A stretch of DNA of 64,000 nt. Origin: Gammaproteobacteria bacterium. GTDB taxonomy: Bacteria; Pseudomonadota; Gammaproteobacteria; Pseudomonadales; Azotimanducaceae. Below, piece after piece: positions 16,136-24,731 of this stretch. The DNA lies in NCBI GenBank assembly GCA_028821515.1, contig JAPPGA010000019.1:1-64000 (forward strand). The letters are read 5' to 3'. The notes under the pieces are model-generated. The model had not been told where the DNA came from and made no database searches. It saw nothing but the letters and a program-made list of their open reading frames with translations. A program made the translations under genes and the position numbers. How positions within the stretch are numbered: position 1 is the first letter of the stretch; every line of letters begins with the position of its first letter.

Positions 16136-16957
16136 CTATTTGCCGAACTCTTTCGCGAGCTCTCGCGACCGCTGGCAGGCGGCCTGGATCGCCCTTTTGA
16201 ACTTCGCCCGCACCCGGGCGGATTCAAGTATAGATAGGGCGCGTTCCGTCGTGCCACCCGGAGAGGTCACGCGTTCGCGCAGGACGCTCGGCCCGACAGG
16301 CTCCGCTTCGGCCATGCGGGCGGCGCCAAGCACCGTCGCCGTCGCCAGGCGCTCGGCCGTGGGCGCATCCAATCCGAGTTCGACGCCGGCTTCGATCAGG
16401 GCTTCGAGCAGGTAGAAGGCGTAGGCAGGGCCGCTACCGGACAGGGCAGTCACTGCGTGAAGGTTGTCCTCGTCATCGAACCAGACTACCTCGCCCGCCG
16501 CCAACAGGATCCTCTCTGCCAGGGACCGCATGTCGGCGTCGACGAATCGGTTGGCAGTCATTCCGGATATGCCCGCCCGCAGCAACGCCGGCGTGTTCGG
16601 CATGCATCGCACGATCGGTTGTTCCACCGAAGTCCACCGGGAGATCGCTTCGATGGGTACGCCCGCGGCGATGGATATGACGAGCTGGTGAAGCTCGAGA
16701 GGCAGTGCGGAGACCACCTCCCCAATGACCTGGGGCTTCACGGCCAATACCACCGCGTCCGCGGAATCGACTGCCACGGTGTTGGACTGCGTCGTGGAAA
16801 CGCCGTCGAAACGGTCAAGTTGTCCCGGTATGGGGTCGGCCACCACGATGTCCAGTCGGGCGTCCGGCATGCCGGCCTCCCGTTCGCCGGCCGCGCGCAA
16901 ACCGCCGACCAGGGCGAACGCCATGTTGCCGCCGCCGATGAATGCGATGCGTTTCAC
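16136..16957 (-). CDS. proC: Pyrroline-5-carboxylate reductase
   Basis: 273 aa from GTG 16955-16957, where the protein begins VKRIAFIGGGNMAFALVGGL, a Rossmann NADPH site. ProC reduces pyrroline-5-carboxylate to proline. Other landmarks are VVLAVKPQV, RCMPNTPALLRAGISG and the family signature around TALSGSGPAYAFYLLEAL. The GTG overlaps the yggS stop by 4 nt. The upstream extension of the frame is not protein-like. Confidence 0.96.
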   Translation of the reverse strand: MKRIAFIGGGNMAFALVGGLRAAGEREAGMPDARLDIVVADPIPGQLDRFDGVSTTQSNTVAVDSADAVVLAVKPQVIGEVVSALPLELHQLVISIAAGVPIEAISRWTSVEQPIVRCMPNTPALLRAGISGMTANRFVDADMRSLAERILLAAGEVVWFDDEDNLHAVTALSGSGPAYAFYLLEALIEAGVELGLDAPTAERLATATVLGAARMAEAEPVGPSVLRERVTSPGGTTERALSILESARVRAKFKRAIQAACQRSRELAKEFGK

Positions 16958-17649
16958 GCGTCCCTCGGCCCGAAGATCGCCGTGCCTATGCGTATGCAGG
17001 TGGCGCCTTCCTCGATGGCAACGGCGAAGTCGCCGCTCATGCCCATGGACAACGTGTCCCAATGCGGTCCGCCGAACTGACGGTGCCGATCGAACAGTTC
17101 CGCGGTCAGGGAGAAGCTGTCGCGCATGGATTGCGCGTCCTCTTTGGGTGCCGGTATGACCATCAGTCCCCGCAATCGAAGGTGTTCAAGGCCTCGTACC
17201 GCATCGATGAGTTCGCCAATTTCATCGGGTTCGATGCCGGATTTCTGCGGTTCGTCATCGATGTTCACCTCGATACAGACGTCAAGCGGGGCGAATCCTG
17301 CGCGGCTGGAGTTTAGCCGCTCGGCGATCCTGTTTCGATCAAGCGTGTGCACCCATTGAAAGTTACGCGCGATGTCTCGCGTCTTGTTGGACTGCACGGT
17401 TCCGATGAAATGCCAGGTGACATCGCGCCCAGCGAGAAACCGCACCTTGGGCAACGCTTCCTGCAGGTAATTCTCGCCGAAGTGACTGATGCCGGCGTCG
17501 GCGGCCGCCGCGACTTCTTCTGCCGAGCGCGTTTTCGACACGGCGAGCAGGCATACGTCGACGGACGATCGCCCGGAGCGCGACGCCGCGAACGCGATGG
17601 CTTGCTGAACCCGGGCGACCGAGCGCGCAATCGGTGATCCAAGCCCCAT
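16954..17649 (-). CDS. yggS: YggS family PLP-homeostasis protein
   Basis: 231 aa. This is a single-domain alanine-racemase-fold protein (PLPBP/YggS) that binds pyridoxal phosphate and buffers vitamin B6 and amino-acid pools. The PLP lysine is in LLAVSKTRSAEEV. The typical FGENYLQEALPKV, WHFIGTVQSNK, LMVIPAP and LSMGMSGDFAVAIEEGATCIRIGTAIFG follow. It heads a run with proC and yggT, diverging from pilT across about 140 nt. Confidence 0.96.
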   Translation of the reverse strand: MGLGSPIARSVARVQQAIAFAASRSGRSSVDVCLLAVSKTRSAEEVAAAADAGISHFGENYLQEALPKVRFLAGRDVTWHFIGTVQSNKTRDIARNFQWVHTLDRNRIAERLNSSRAGFAPLDVCIEVNIDDEPQKSGIEPDEIGELIDAVRGLEHLRLRGLMVIPAPKEDAQSMRDSFSLTAELFDRHRQFGGPHWDTLSMGMSGDFAVAIEEGATCIRIGTAIFGPRDA

Positions 17650-17790
17650 GTCTCACGCAGCATCTGGTTAAGTGACTGAAGTCATTTTAAGCACCAGCCG
17701 CCCGCGATTGCAGAGATTATCCGTATGCCTTGCGGCTCCGTCTCCGGATACTCCCTGTCGGGCATTGCGGCAATTCTGGTATTCGCGAGG

Positions 17791-18912
17791 GTGGAAATCA
17801 TCGAACTCCTTTCCCACGCCATGGCGGCTGGCGCTTCGGACCTTCACCTGTCCTCGGGTTTGCCTCCCTTGGTCCGGGTCGACGGTGAACTGCGGCGCCT
17901 GGGAGAGGAGCCTTCAGCCGGGGGGGCTTCCCCGACCGCCGACGCGTGCGGAAGTGACGGTATTCCCCCCGTCGCTGGAGGCGTGCTTCCATGCAAGCCC
18001 ATTGCCGACCGCGAGGTTCGCGCGATGCTTGCCGCGGTCATGAGCAGGCGCAGTCGCGAGACGTTCGGGAATTCACTCGAAACGGACTTCGCGTTCGCGG
18101 CCGAGGGGATCGGGCGCTTCCGCGTCAATGCCTACCACCATGATCGTGGCGCCGGCGCCGCGTTCCGGGTGATTCCCTCCAGGGTTCCGACCATGGACGA
18201 ACTCAAGCTGGCGCCGGTGTTCGAGGAGATCGCCATGGCACCACGGGGCTTGGTCCTCGTCACGGGTCCGACCGGGTCCGGCAAGAGCACGACGCTGGCG
18301 GCCCTCATCGACGGCATCAACCGGAACCGCCAGCAACACATTCTCAGCATCGAGGATCCGATCGAGTTCGTGCACGCCAGCCGTTCCTGCCTCGTCACCC
18401 AGCGCGAAGTGCTTCGCGACACCAGGGGCTTCAACGCGGCATTGCGCTCCGCCCTCCGGGAAGACCCCGACGTCATCCTGGTGGGCGAGATGCGCGATAC
18501 GGAAACGATCCGACTGGCATTGACGGCGGCGGAGACCGGACACCTCGTGTTCGGCACCCTGCACACTGCGTCCGCGGCAAAGACCGTCGACCGCATTGTC
18601 GACGCCTTTCCGGCGGGGGAAAAGAACATGGTGCGTTCGGCGCTGTCGGAGTCGCTTCATGCCGTCGTTTCGCAGACCCTGCTGAAGGCCACAAGCGGCG
18701 GGCGTGTCGCGGCGCACGAAGTCATGCTGGCGACGCCGGCGATACGCAACCTGATAAGGGAAGACAAGACGGCGCAGATGGTTTCGGTAATGCAGACCGG
18801 CGCGGCTGTCGGCATGCAGACCCTGGATCAGTGCCTGCGCGGTCTCGTGCAGCAGGGGACCGTGTCCCGGGAAGCGGCGCGCGCGAAGGCGCGGGTCCCC
18901 GAAGACATCTGA
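17791..18912 (+). CDS. pilT: Type IV pilus retraction ATPase PilT with an in-frame repeat insertion
   Basis: 373 aa from GTG 17791, where the N-terminus (EIIELLSHAMAAGASDLHLSSGLPP) aligns with PilT; ATG 17725 is a longer alternative. PilT is the hexameric motor that depolymerises type IV pili. Walker A is GPTGSGKST, Walker B is ILVGEMRD, and the His box is GHLVFGTLHTASA. Residues 38-68, after LRR, interrupt the N-terminal domain. They begin GEEPSAGGASPTADA and are encoded by a dispersed repeat. Without them the protein is 342 aa, the normal PilT length. pilU, the usual next gene, is absent. Confidence 0.95.
   Translation: MEIIELLSHAMAAGASDLHLSSGLPPLVRVDGELRRLGEEPSAGGASPTADACGSDGIPPVAGGVLPCKPIADREVRAMLAAVMSRRSRETFGNSLETDFAFAAEGIGRFRVNAYHHDRGAGAAFRVIPSRVPTMDELKLAPVFEEIAMAPRGLVLVTGPTGSGKSTTLAALIDGINRNRQQHILSIEDPIEFVHASRSCLVTQREVLRDTRGFNAALRSALREDPDVILVGEMRDTETIRLALTAAETGHLVFGTLHTASAAKTVDRIVDAFPAGEKNMVRSALSESLHAVVSQTLLKATSGGRVAAHEVMLATPAIRNLIREDKTAQMVSVMQTGAAVGMQTLDQCLRGLVQQGTVSREAARAKARVPEDI
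17902..17994 (+). repeat. Dispersed repeat, copy C, inside pilT
   Basis: A 93-nt stretch shares most of its bases with 19508-19599 on the opposite strand. Shared blocks include GAGCCTTCAGCCGGGGG, GCTTCCCCGACCGC and GACGCGT. Here it is open in the pilT frame. In the argF copy the same frame has TAA at the position of TGC (17947-17949). Confidence 0.85.
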
Positions 18913-18915
18913 ACT

Positions 18916-19443
18916 TCATCGAGTCGTATTGGAGAGCGTCTCGTGGCGCGCCAGTCCGAGGGTCCGTTCGATCCAGCGGGTCTTCCCCTCGCCGTACGCG
19001 GCCCGGTCCACGGGGTTCTCCATCGCGAGCCGCCTTTTGAGCTTGCCGTAGGCCGCCGCTTCTTCAGGGTGGCGGCGGAGATAGTCGCGGAACTGGAGGT
19101 GGCGAAGCAGCTCGGGATTGTCCTCGGCGCAGACGTAAAGGTGGTGCTCGGGCGGACCCGGAGGCGACCCGAACGCGTATCGCCCCGGCACTCCCTTGTC
19201 TCCCTGGTATTCGTAGCCGATGGCGGCGAGACGCTCGATGGCATCGCCGAGCTGGTCGTCCCGTTCGATGACGACATCGATGTCGATCACGGGTTTGGCG
19301 GGCAGACCCGGAACGGACGTGCTCCCGACATGCTCGATCCGTTGGCAAACCGCTCCAAGGGCCGGCTCCACTCGCGCCTTCAGCGCCTGGAACACCAGGG
19401 GCCATGCTTCGGAGTAGGGGACTACCTCAAGCGTTCCAGCCAT
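18916..19443 (-). CDS. GrpB family protein (UPF0157)
   Basis: 175 aa. It belongs to the GrpB/UPF0157 family, which has a nucleotidyltransferase fold. The opening VVPYSEAWPLVFQALKARV is typical, followed by IEHVGSTSVPGLPAKPVIDIDVVI, with the G-S and D-x-D elements of the fold. The C-terminal FRDYLRRHPEEAAAYGKLKRRLA is also standard. Its substrate is unknown. It sits between pilT (convergent, 3-nt gap) and the repeat copy at the end of argF, a position where pilU would be expected. Confidence 0.9.
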   Translation of the reverse strand: MAGTLEVVPYSEAWPLVFQALKARVEPALGAVCQRIEHVGSTSVPGLPAKPVIDIDVVIERDDQLGDAIERLAAIGYEYQGDKGVPGRYAFGSPPGPPEHHLYVCAEDNPELLRHLQFRDYLRRHPEEAAAYGKLKRRLAMENPVDRAAYGEGKTRWIERTLGLARHETLSNTTR

Positions 19444-19507
19444 ATTCGTAAAACCGGGATCAGGCGCGCCCGGATGCGCACCGGGGGAGTTCCTGCGCTA
19501 CCGCTCT

Positions 19508-19599
19508 TCCATGTGAAGTACGCGTCCGGCGACGGGTGAAATGCCAGCACTTCCTTACGCGTCAGCGGTCGGGGAAGCTCCCCCGGCTGAAGGCTCCCC
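19508..19599 (-). repeat. Dispersed repeat, copy A, at the 3' end of argF
   Basis: This copy is inverted relative to the pilT copy. It contains TACGCGTCCGGCGACGGG, then AAATGCCAGCACTTCC, then GGTCGGGGAAGCTCCCCC and GGCTGAAGGCTCC. The argF stop codon (19555-19557) lies inside it, so roughly half the repeat is coding. Its two halves resemble each other, suggesting an internal duplication. Confidence 0.85.
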
Positions 19600-20496
19600 G
19601 AGCAGGAACTCGAGCAACGCCTTTTGCGAATGCAGTCGATTGCCCGCCTCCGTGTACACGACGGACCGGGGATCTTCGAACAGGTCATCGCTGACTTCCT
19701 CGCCCCTGTGGGCCGGAAGGCAGTGCATGAAGATCGCGTCCTTGCCGGCGAAATCGAGAAGCGCCGGCGTGACCTGGTATCCGTCGAACGCGTTTCGGCG
19801 GTCTTGCGCCTCCTCGTCGTGTCCCATGGAAGACCAGACGTCTGTAACCACGAGGTCGGCGTCTTCCACCGCGGCGCGCGGGCTCTCGACGAGGTCCGCG
19901 GTGTCGGTGGCGGCGAGCAGTTCCTCTTCCGGCCGATGGGTTTCGGGCGTGGCGATCTTCAGACGGAATCGGAATTGTCTGGCCGCGTTGATATACGAAT
20001 TGCACATGTTGTAGCCGTCGCCCACGAACGCGACGGTGCGACCTTCGATGGTTCGCCCCCGCACCTCCGCGTAGGTCTGGATGTCGGCGAGCAACTGGCA
20101 CGGGTGAAAACGGGCGGTCATGCCGTTGATGACAGGCACGGTAGAAGCGCGCGCAAACGCCGTGACGTCGTCGTGGCGCAGGGTCCGGATCATTACGGCA
20201 TCGACCATTTCGGAAAGCACGCGGGCGGTGTCCTCAATGGGCTCTCCCCGCCCTATCTGGGAGTCCTGGGGGCCCAGGTTGATGGCATGTCCCCCGAGTT
20301 GGTGCATCCCGACCTCGAATGCCACCCTGGTCCGCGTGGAGCTGAGCCCGAAGATCATGGCGAGCGTCTTGCCCCTGAGGGGCATGCACGTGTGGCCGTG
20401 CGCCTGGAGCCGCTTCAGTTCCGCGCCGCGCGAAACGATGCGGTCGAGTTCTTCGGGACTGAAGTCCCTTAAGGTCAGGAAGTGTCGTACCAGCAT
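19555..20496 (-). CDS. argF: Ornithine carbamoyltransferase with a repeat-encoded C-terminus
   Basis: 313 aa from the ATG at 20494-20496. ArgF condenses ornithine and carbamoyl phosphate to citrulline. The carbamoyl-phosphate site is STRTR (in FGLSSTRTRVAFEVG), with HPCQ in ARFHPCQLLAD and the ornithine loop MHCLPAHRGEE. The family normally ends near KALLEFLL; here it continues with GEPSAGGASPTADA before TAA. That tail is encoded by the same repeat found in pilT. The gene follows argD by 4 nt, so the two form an arginine operon. Confidence 0.96.
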   Translation of the reverse strand: MLVRHFLTLRDFSPEELDRIVSRGAELKRLQAHGHTCMPLRGKTLAMIFGLSSTRTRVAFEVGMHQLGGHAINLGPQDSQIGRGEPIEDTARVLSEMVDAVMIRTLRHDDVTAFARASTVPVINGMTARFHPCQLLADIQTYAEVRGRTIEGRTVAFVGDGYNMCNSYINAARQFRFRLKIATPETHRPEEELLAATDTADLVESPRAAVEDADLVVTDVWSSMGHDEEAQDRRNAFDGYQVTPALLDFAGKDAIFMHCLPAHRGEEVSDDLFEDPRSVVYTEAGNRLHSQKALLEFLLGEPSAGGASPTADA

Positions 20497-20500
20497 GGCG

Positions 20501-21664
20501 TCATGCCATTGCCTTGACCAGGCGGACGACGGTGGCGACCACCTGGTCCGCATCCTCGTCCGAGAGGACCAACGGCGGCAGGAGGCGGATGACGGTGTCG
20601 GCGGCGACATTCAGGATGACGCCAGCCTCCATTGCATCTGTCACCATCTGCGCGCACGGCCGGTCCAGTTCGACGGCCAGCAGCAGTCCCTTGCCGCGAA
20701 TCTCCTTCACGATGTTGCTGCCCTGCAAACCCTGGCGCAGGCCGGCAAGCATGCGCTCGCCGAGTTCTCCGGCCCGTTCCATCAAGCCGCCTTCGAGTTC
20801 GTCGAGTACCGCGTTCGCCGCCGCGCAGACCAGCGGATTCCCGCCGAAGGTGGAGCCATGGGTGCCGGCGACAAGCATCCCGGACGCCGTCCCGCGCGCC
20901 AGGCAGGCGCCGATGGGGACGCCGTTTCCGAGTCCCTTGGCGGTCGTGACGACGTCGGGAAGGATGTCACTGTGCTGGTAGCAGAAGAACTTGCCGGATC
21001 GGCCGTTGCCGGTCTGTACCTCGTCGAGCATCAAAAGCCAGCCGTTGTCGTCGCACAACGCCCGGAGGCGCGTCAGGTAGTCATCCTCGGGGATGTGGAT
21101 GCCGCCCTCCCCGAGAATCGGTTCGACCATCACGGCGACCACGTTTTCGTCGTTTTCGCCGATCCTGCGCACCGCGTCGATGTCGTTGAAGGGCGCGCGG
21201 ACGAACCCGCCCAGTAGCGGTTCGAAGCCGGCATGGACCTTGCGGTTGCCGGTGGCCGTCAGCGTTGCCATGGTCCGGCCGTGGAAACTGTTGTCCATCA
21301 CGACCGTGTGGGGGATGTCGATGCCGCGGTCGTGACCGTACAGGCGCGCAATCTTGATGGCCGCCTCGTTCGCTTCCGCGCCGGAGTTGCCGAAGAAAAC
21401 GTTGTCCATGCCGGAGAGCGCGGTCAACCGGGCCGCAAGTTTTTCCTGCCCGGCGATGCCGTACAGGTTTGAGGTGTGGGTCAGCGTACGCGCCTGCGCG
21501 GCGATGGCTTCGGTGACGTGGGGATGTGCGTGGCCGAGACCGGTGACAGCGAGTCCGCAAAGCGCGTCGATGTACTCCTTGCCGGCGTCGTCGTAAAGCC
21601 GCGCCCCGCTCCCCCGGGCGAATGTCACGGGTAGACGATTGTAGGTAGGCATGATGCTGGTCAT
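20501..21664 (-). CDS. argD: Acetylornithine aminotransferase
   Basis: 387 aa from the ATG at 21662-21664, which has AGGGGG upstream. ArgD is a class III PLP aminotransferase making N-acetylornithine in arginine synthesis and may also act in lysine synthesis. The PLP lysine is in TTAKGLGNGVPIG. FFGNSGAEANEAAIK, SFHGRTMATLTATG and LMLDEVQTGNGRSGKFF are all intact. A shorter start (MPTYN) exists. Upstream is a strong promoter followed by a terminator-like hairpin and a branched structure (see leader). Confidence 0.95.
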   Translation of the reverse strand: MTSIMPTYNRLPVTFARGSGARLYDDAGKEYIDALCGLAVTGLGHAHPHVTEAIAAQARTLTHTSNLYGIAGQEKLAARLTALSGMDNVFFGNSGAEANEAAIKIARLYGHDRGIDIPHTVVMDNSFHGRTMATLTATGNRKVHAGFEPLLGGFVRAPFNDIDAVRRIGENDENVVAVMVEPILGEGGIHIPEDDYLTRLRALCDDNGWLLMLDEVQTGNGRSGKFFCYQHSDILPDVVTTAKGLGNGVPIGACLARGTASGMLVAGTHGSTFGGNPLVCAAANAVLDELEGGLMERAGELGERMLAGLRQGLQGSNIVKEIRGKGLLLAVELDRPCAQMVTDAMEAGVILNVAADTVIRLLPPLVLSDEDADQVVATVVRLVKAMA

Positions 21665-21693
21665 GGGTACGCCCCCTTTTCGGTCTCGAGCGC

Positions 21694-21820
21694 CGCGCGA
21701 CCGCCACCGGGCCTTCGGCCCTCGCGTCGCCCCTGCGGTCGCGCGGGGCATAAAACAAAGCGGGCAGCAATATGCTGCCCTCCAGACAGAGCATCGTAGC
21801 AGCGATTCGCGCCAGTTCAA
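21694..21820 (-). promoter_or_regulatory. argD promoter and structured leader with terminator-like hairpin
   Basis: Reading the minus strand: -35 TTGAAC (21815-21820), 16-nt spacer, -10 TACGAT (21793-21798). Next comes hairpin GGGCAGCA/TGCTGCCC (21762-21780, 8-bp stem, 3-nt loop) followed by CTTTGTTTT, a good intrinsic terminator. Then an 11-bp perfect stem, CGCGCGACCGC with its complement (21694-21704 and 21735-21745), encloses a smaller stem GGGCC/GGCCC (21709-21721). argD starts about 30 nt further on. The layout fits premature termination (attenuation). No ArgR box was seen. Confidence 0.6.
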
Positions 21821-21918
21821 GCATCTGTCTTGCTCCGAAAGCCGGGCCTGGACTTGCCAGCTTCGTTGCGTATCCGACACACTAGCCGCGCAAGCCCCCT
21901 GTCGAAGCGATCTTCCGC

Positions 21919-23505
21919 ATGACCCTCATCACCTGGTCCTGGCTGTTTCTCGCGCTCTACACGGGTGCCATGCTCGCGATCGGCGTGATCGGCAAGCGGC
22001 GCGTCAAGCACGCGGACGACTTCGCCACGGCGCGGGGCGCGTACGGCCCATGGGTGCTTGCTTTCGCGTTCGCCGCCACCACCGCCAGCGGCGCGACGTT
22101 TCTCGGCGGGCCGGGTCTCGCCTACGAATTCGGCACGGCGACCATCTGGAGCAACTTCCTCTATCCCATCGGCGTGTATTTCGGCGTGCTCATTTCCATG
22201 CGCCTCATCGCGACGTCGGGGAATCGGTTCGGCAATCGTTCCATTCCTGAATACCTCGGGGACCGCTACCAGTCGGACGGCATCCGCGTCGTCATATCCC
22301 TGCTGTCGCTGGTCCTGTTCTTCTACATCGTCGGGCAACTCGTTTCCGGCCTGGTGATGTTCGAGGTCATGCTCGGCATGCCGAAGATGTGGGCGTTGAT
22401 CGTGACCTCCTCGGTGCTGCTGATCTACGTCGTGATGGGCGGCGCCCATGCGGACATACTTACCGATGCCGCCCAGGGGGTCATGATGCTGATCCTCGCC
22501 GTTGTCGTCGTATTCCTGTTCCTGTTCGCGGTCGGGGTGGAAGGAGGACTCGGGGGACTCATCAATAACCTCAACACCCAGGACGAGAATCTCGTTGGCC
22601 CGTTGAACAGGAGTACGCCCCTGCTGCATTCGTGGTGGTCGATCGCCTGCATCCCGCTGGCGCATCTTCCGCTGGGACTATTGCCGCACCTCGGCAACAA
22701 GCTCTGGGCATTGAAGGACACGGGCCAGCAACGCACCTTCATCAAGCTGGCGTTCACTTTCGGGCTGACGCTGGGCATGCTGGGTCTCGGCGGCCTGGTG
22801 GCCCGGGCCCTGGTAGGCGACTCGCTCTACGACGAGGGCGCCAACCCGAATGAAGCCCTGCCAATACTCTTCATCGAGTTGTTCCCGACGTGGCTGGCCG
22901 CGCTGATCGGCGTCGGCATTCTTGCCGCAATCATGTCCACAGCCGATGGCCTCGTCGTTTCCTCGTCGCAGGTCATCGCCAACGACCTGTACCGCCGAAC
23001 ACTGGCGCGCTACCTGGCGCCCAACGCCACGGAGGAAGAGCACGACCGCATGGAACTCCTCATCAGCCGCTGGGCGACGGTGGTGGTGCTGGTTCTGTGC
23101 ACGCTGCTGGCCTGGCTCTTCATGCAGCGCAATATCGCGCTCATCGTCTGGATCGGTGTCGGCGGGATGATGGCGGCGTTTGCGGGGCCCCTGGTCCTGG
23201 GAGCCCTCTGGAAGGGCGTCACCCGACGGGGCGCCTACGCAGGACTTATCTCCGGATTTGCGACCTTCGCCATCCTGCACGGGCAGGTGCTGAATCCCGC
23301 AGTCGTGGAAGGCTGGGGTTTCCTTCACACGGTGATCGCCTGGCTGGCCGGAGAAGGGGGCAATCCCATTTCCTGCGCCGCCATAGGAGAAGGCGTCGGC
23401 GTGCTCATGACCTTCGTGGTATCCAAGCTGACCGCGCCACTGCCCGCGGCGCATGTGGAAGAGATCTTCCGCGACGAAGAGGTGAGGCCGGCAGGGCAGA
23501 CTTGA
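21919..23505 (+). CDS. Sodium:solute symporter family protein
   Basis: 528 aa, an integral inner-membrane protein of the SSS family (Na+-coupled uptake, as in PanF and PutP) with about 13 hydrophobic helices. Family stretches include FATARGAYGPWVLAFAFAATTASGATFLGGPG near residue 40 and the GVGILAAIMSTADGLVVSSSQVIANDLYRR region near 340, which resembles the SSS sodium-binding helix. The substrate cannot be assigned. It diverges from argD and converges on nhaA with 8 nt between the stops. Confidence 0.9.
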   Translation: MTLITWSWLFLALYTGAMLAIGVIGKRRVKHADDFATARGAYGPWVLAFAFAATTASGATFLGGPGLAYEFGTATIWSNFLYPIGVYFGVLISMRLIATSGNRFGNRSIPEYLGDRYQSDGIRVVISLLSLVLFFYIVGQLVSGLVMFEVMLGMPKMWALIVTSSVLLIYVVMGGAHADILTDAAQGVMMLILAVVVVFLFLFAVGVEGGLGGLINNLNTQDENLVGPLNRSTPLLHSWWSIACIPLAHLPLGLLPHLGNKLWALKDTGQQRTFIKLAFTFGLTLGMLGLGGLVARALVGDSLYDEGANPNEALPILFIELFPTWLAALIGVGILAAIMSTADGLVVSSSQVIANDLYRRTLARYLAPNATEEEHDRMELLISRWATVVVLVLCTLLAWLFMQRNIALIVWIGVGGMMAAFAGPLVLGALWKGVTRRGAYAGLISGFATFAILHGQVLNPAVVEGWGFLHTVIAWLAGEGGNPISCAAIGEGVGVLMTFVVSKLTAPLPAAHVEEIFRDEEVRPAGQT

Positions 23506-23513
23506 CCAGTGGG

Positions 23514-24728
23514 TCAGGGATGCTCGTCGGCTTCTTTCCGAGTCGGCGGCAGGCTCCACTGCAATACCAGCCAGGCAGCCACGGCGGAAGCCACGGATCC
23601 AATGAGAATCCCCAGCCGGTCTCCCGCGTAGTACTCGCCACTGCCGTGCTCGAATGCGAGCCCGGCGATGAAGAGGCTCAAGGTGAACCCGATACCACAA
23701 GCCCACGCAACGCCGATGATCTGGCCCCAGGTGACGCCGTCCGGCAAGGACACGGCACGTAACAGAACGCCGAGTCCGACAAAAGCGACGATGCCGGCCG
23801 GCTTGCCGAGAAACAGGCCTGCGGTGATGCCGAGTGTCACCGGGTGGAGCATGTCGTCGATGCCGATCCCGCCGAGCGGGATTCCGGCGTTGACGAAAGC
23901 GAACACCGGAAGGATCGCGTAGGCGACGGGGGCGTGCAGGTCGTGCTCAAGCTGCCTCAAGGGTGAGCCTCCTTCCGGGTCCCGAGTGGGTACGCAGAAA
24001 GCGATGAGGACGCCCGCGAGGGTCGCATGCACACCGGACTTCAGCATGGCCACCCACAACACCACACCGACGAGCACGTAAGCCGTGATGCTTGTGACAC
24101 GGAGCCGGTTCAGGGTCACGCCGACGCCCAGCGCGACGACGCCCACTATCAGTGCTTCCAGGGACAGGTCCGCCGAGTAGAAGATCGCGATGATCGCGAT
24201 GGCTGCGAGGTCGTCGAATATGGCGAGCGTCAGCAGGAACACCTTGAGCGAAGGCGGGACGCGTCGACCGAAGACGCTGAGCAGCGCCAGTGCAAACGCG
24301 ATGTCCGTCGCCACCGGGATGCCCCAGCCGTCGAGCGCCACGGGGTCGTGCCAGTTCAGGGCCGCGTAGATCGCTGCGGGGACGGCCATGCCGCCGACCG
24401 CGCCAAGCCCGGGCAGCACTACCTGTCTCGCCGAGGAAAGTTCGCCTTCCAGGAACTCGCGTTTGACTTCGAGTCCGACCAGGAAGAAGAACACCGCCAT
24501 CAGCCCGTCGTTCACCCACAGGAGCAGTGGCTTCTCGATGGCGACTGCGCCCACCTGCACGGCGATGGTCGTGTCCACAAGCCCTGCATAGAGCGTTGCG
24601 AGAGGCGTGTTGACTGCGACGAGGGCAGCGATGGCCGCTACAAGCAGGAGAATCCCGCCGGCGGATTCGAGCTGGATGAACTCGCGGATGGCGGAAGTGA
24701 ACCGCGGAGGTTGCGCTGGTTGGTCCAT
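23514..24728 (-). CDS. nhaA: Na+/H+ antiporter NhaA
   Basis: 404 aa, a 12-helix inner-membrane protein that exports Na+ in exchange for 2 H+. Diagnostic segments are the N-terminal FIQLESAGGILLLVAAIAAL, WVNDGLMAVFFFLVGLEVKREFLEG, VATDIAFALALLSVFG (pairing with the FDDLAAIAIIAIFYS Asp-Asp transport site) and FVNAGIPLGGIG. It lies 3 nt downstream of a PatB/MalY-type lyase gene on the same strand. A second, unrelated Na+/H+ antiporter (NhaD) is encoded at 30548. Confidence 0.96.
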   Translation of the reverse strand: MDQPAQPPRFTSAIREFIQLESAGGILLLVAAIAALVAVNTPLATLYAGLVDTTIAVQVGAVAIEKPLLLWVNDGLMAVFFFLVGLEVKREFLEGELSSARQVVLPGLGAVGGMAVPAAIYAALNWHDPVALDGWGIPVATDIAFALALLSVFGRRVPPSLKVFLLTLAIFDDLAAIAIIAIFYSADLSLEALIVGVVALGVGVTLNRLRVTSITAYVLVGVVLWVAMLKSGVHATLAGVLIAFCVPTRDPEGGSPLRQLEHDLHAPVAYAILPVFAFVNAGIPLGGIGIDDMLHPVTLGITAGLFLGKPAGIVAFVGLGVLLRAVSLPDGVTWGQIIGVAWACGIGFTLSLFIAGLAFEHGSGEYYAGDRLGILIGSVASAVAAWLVLQWSLPPTRKEADEHP

Positions 24729-24731
24729 GTC

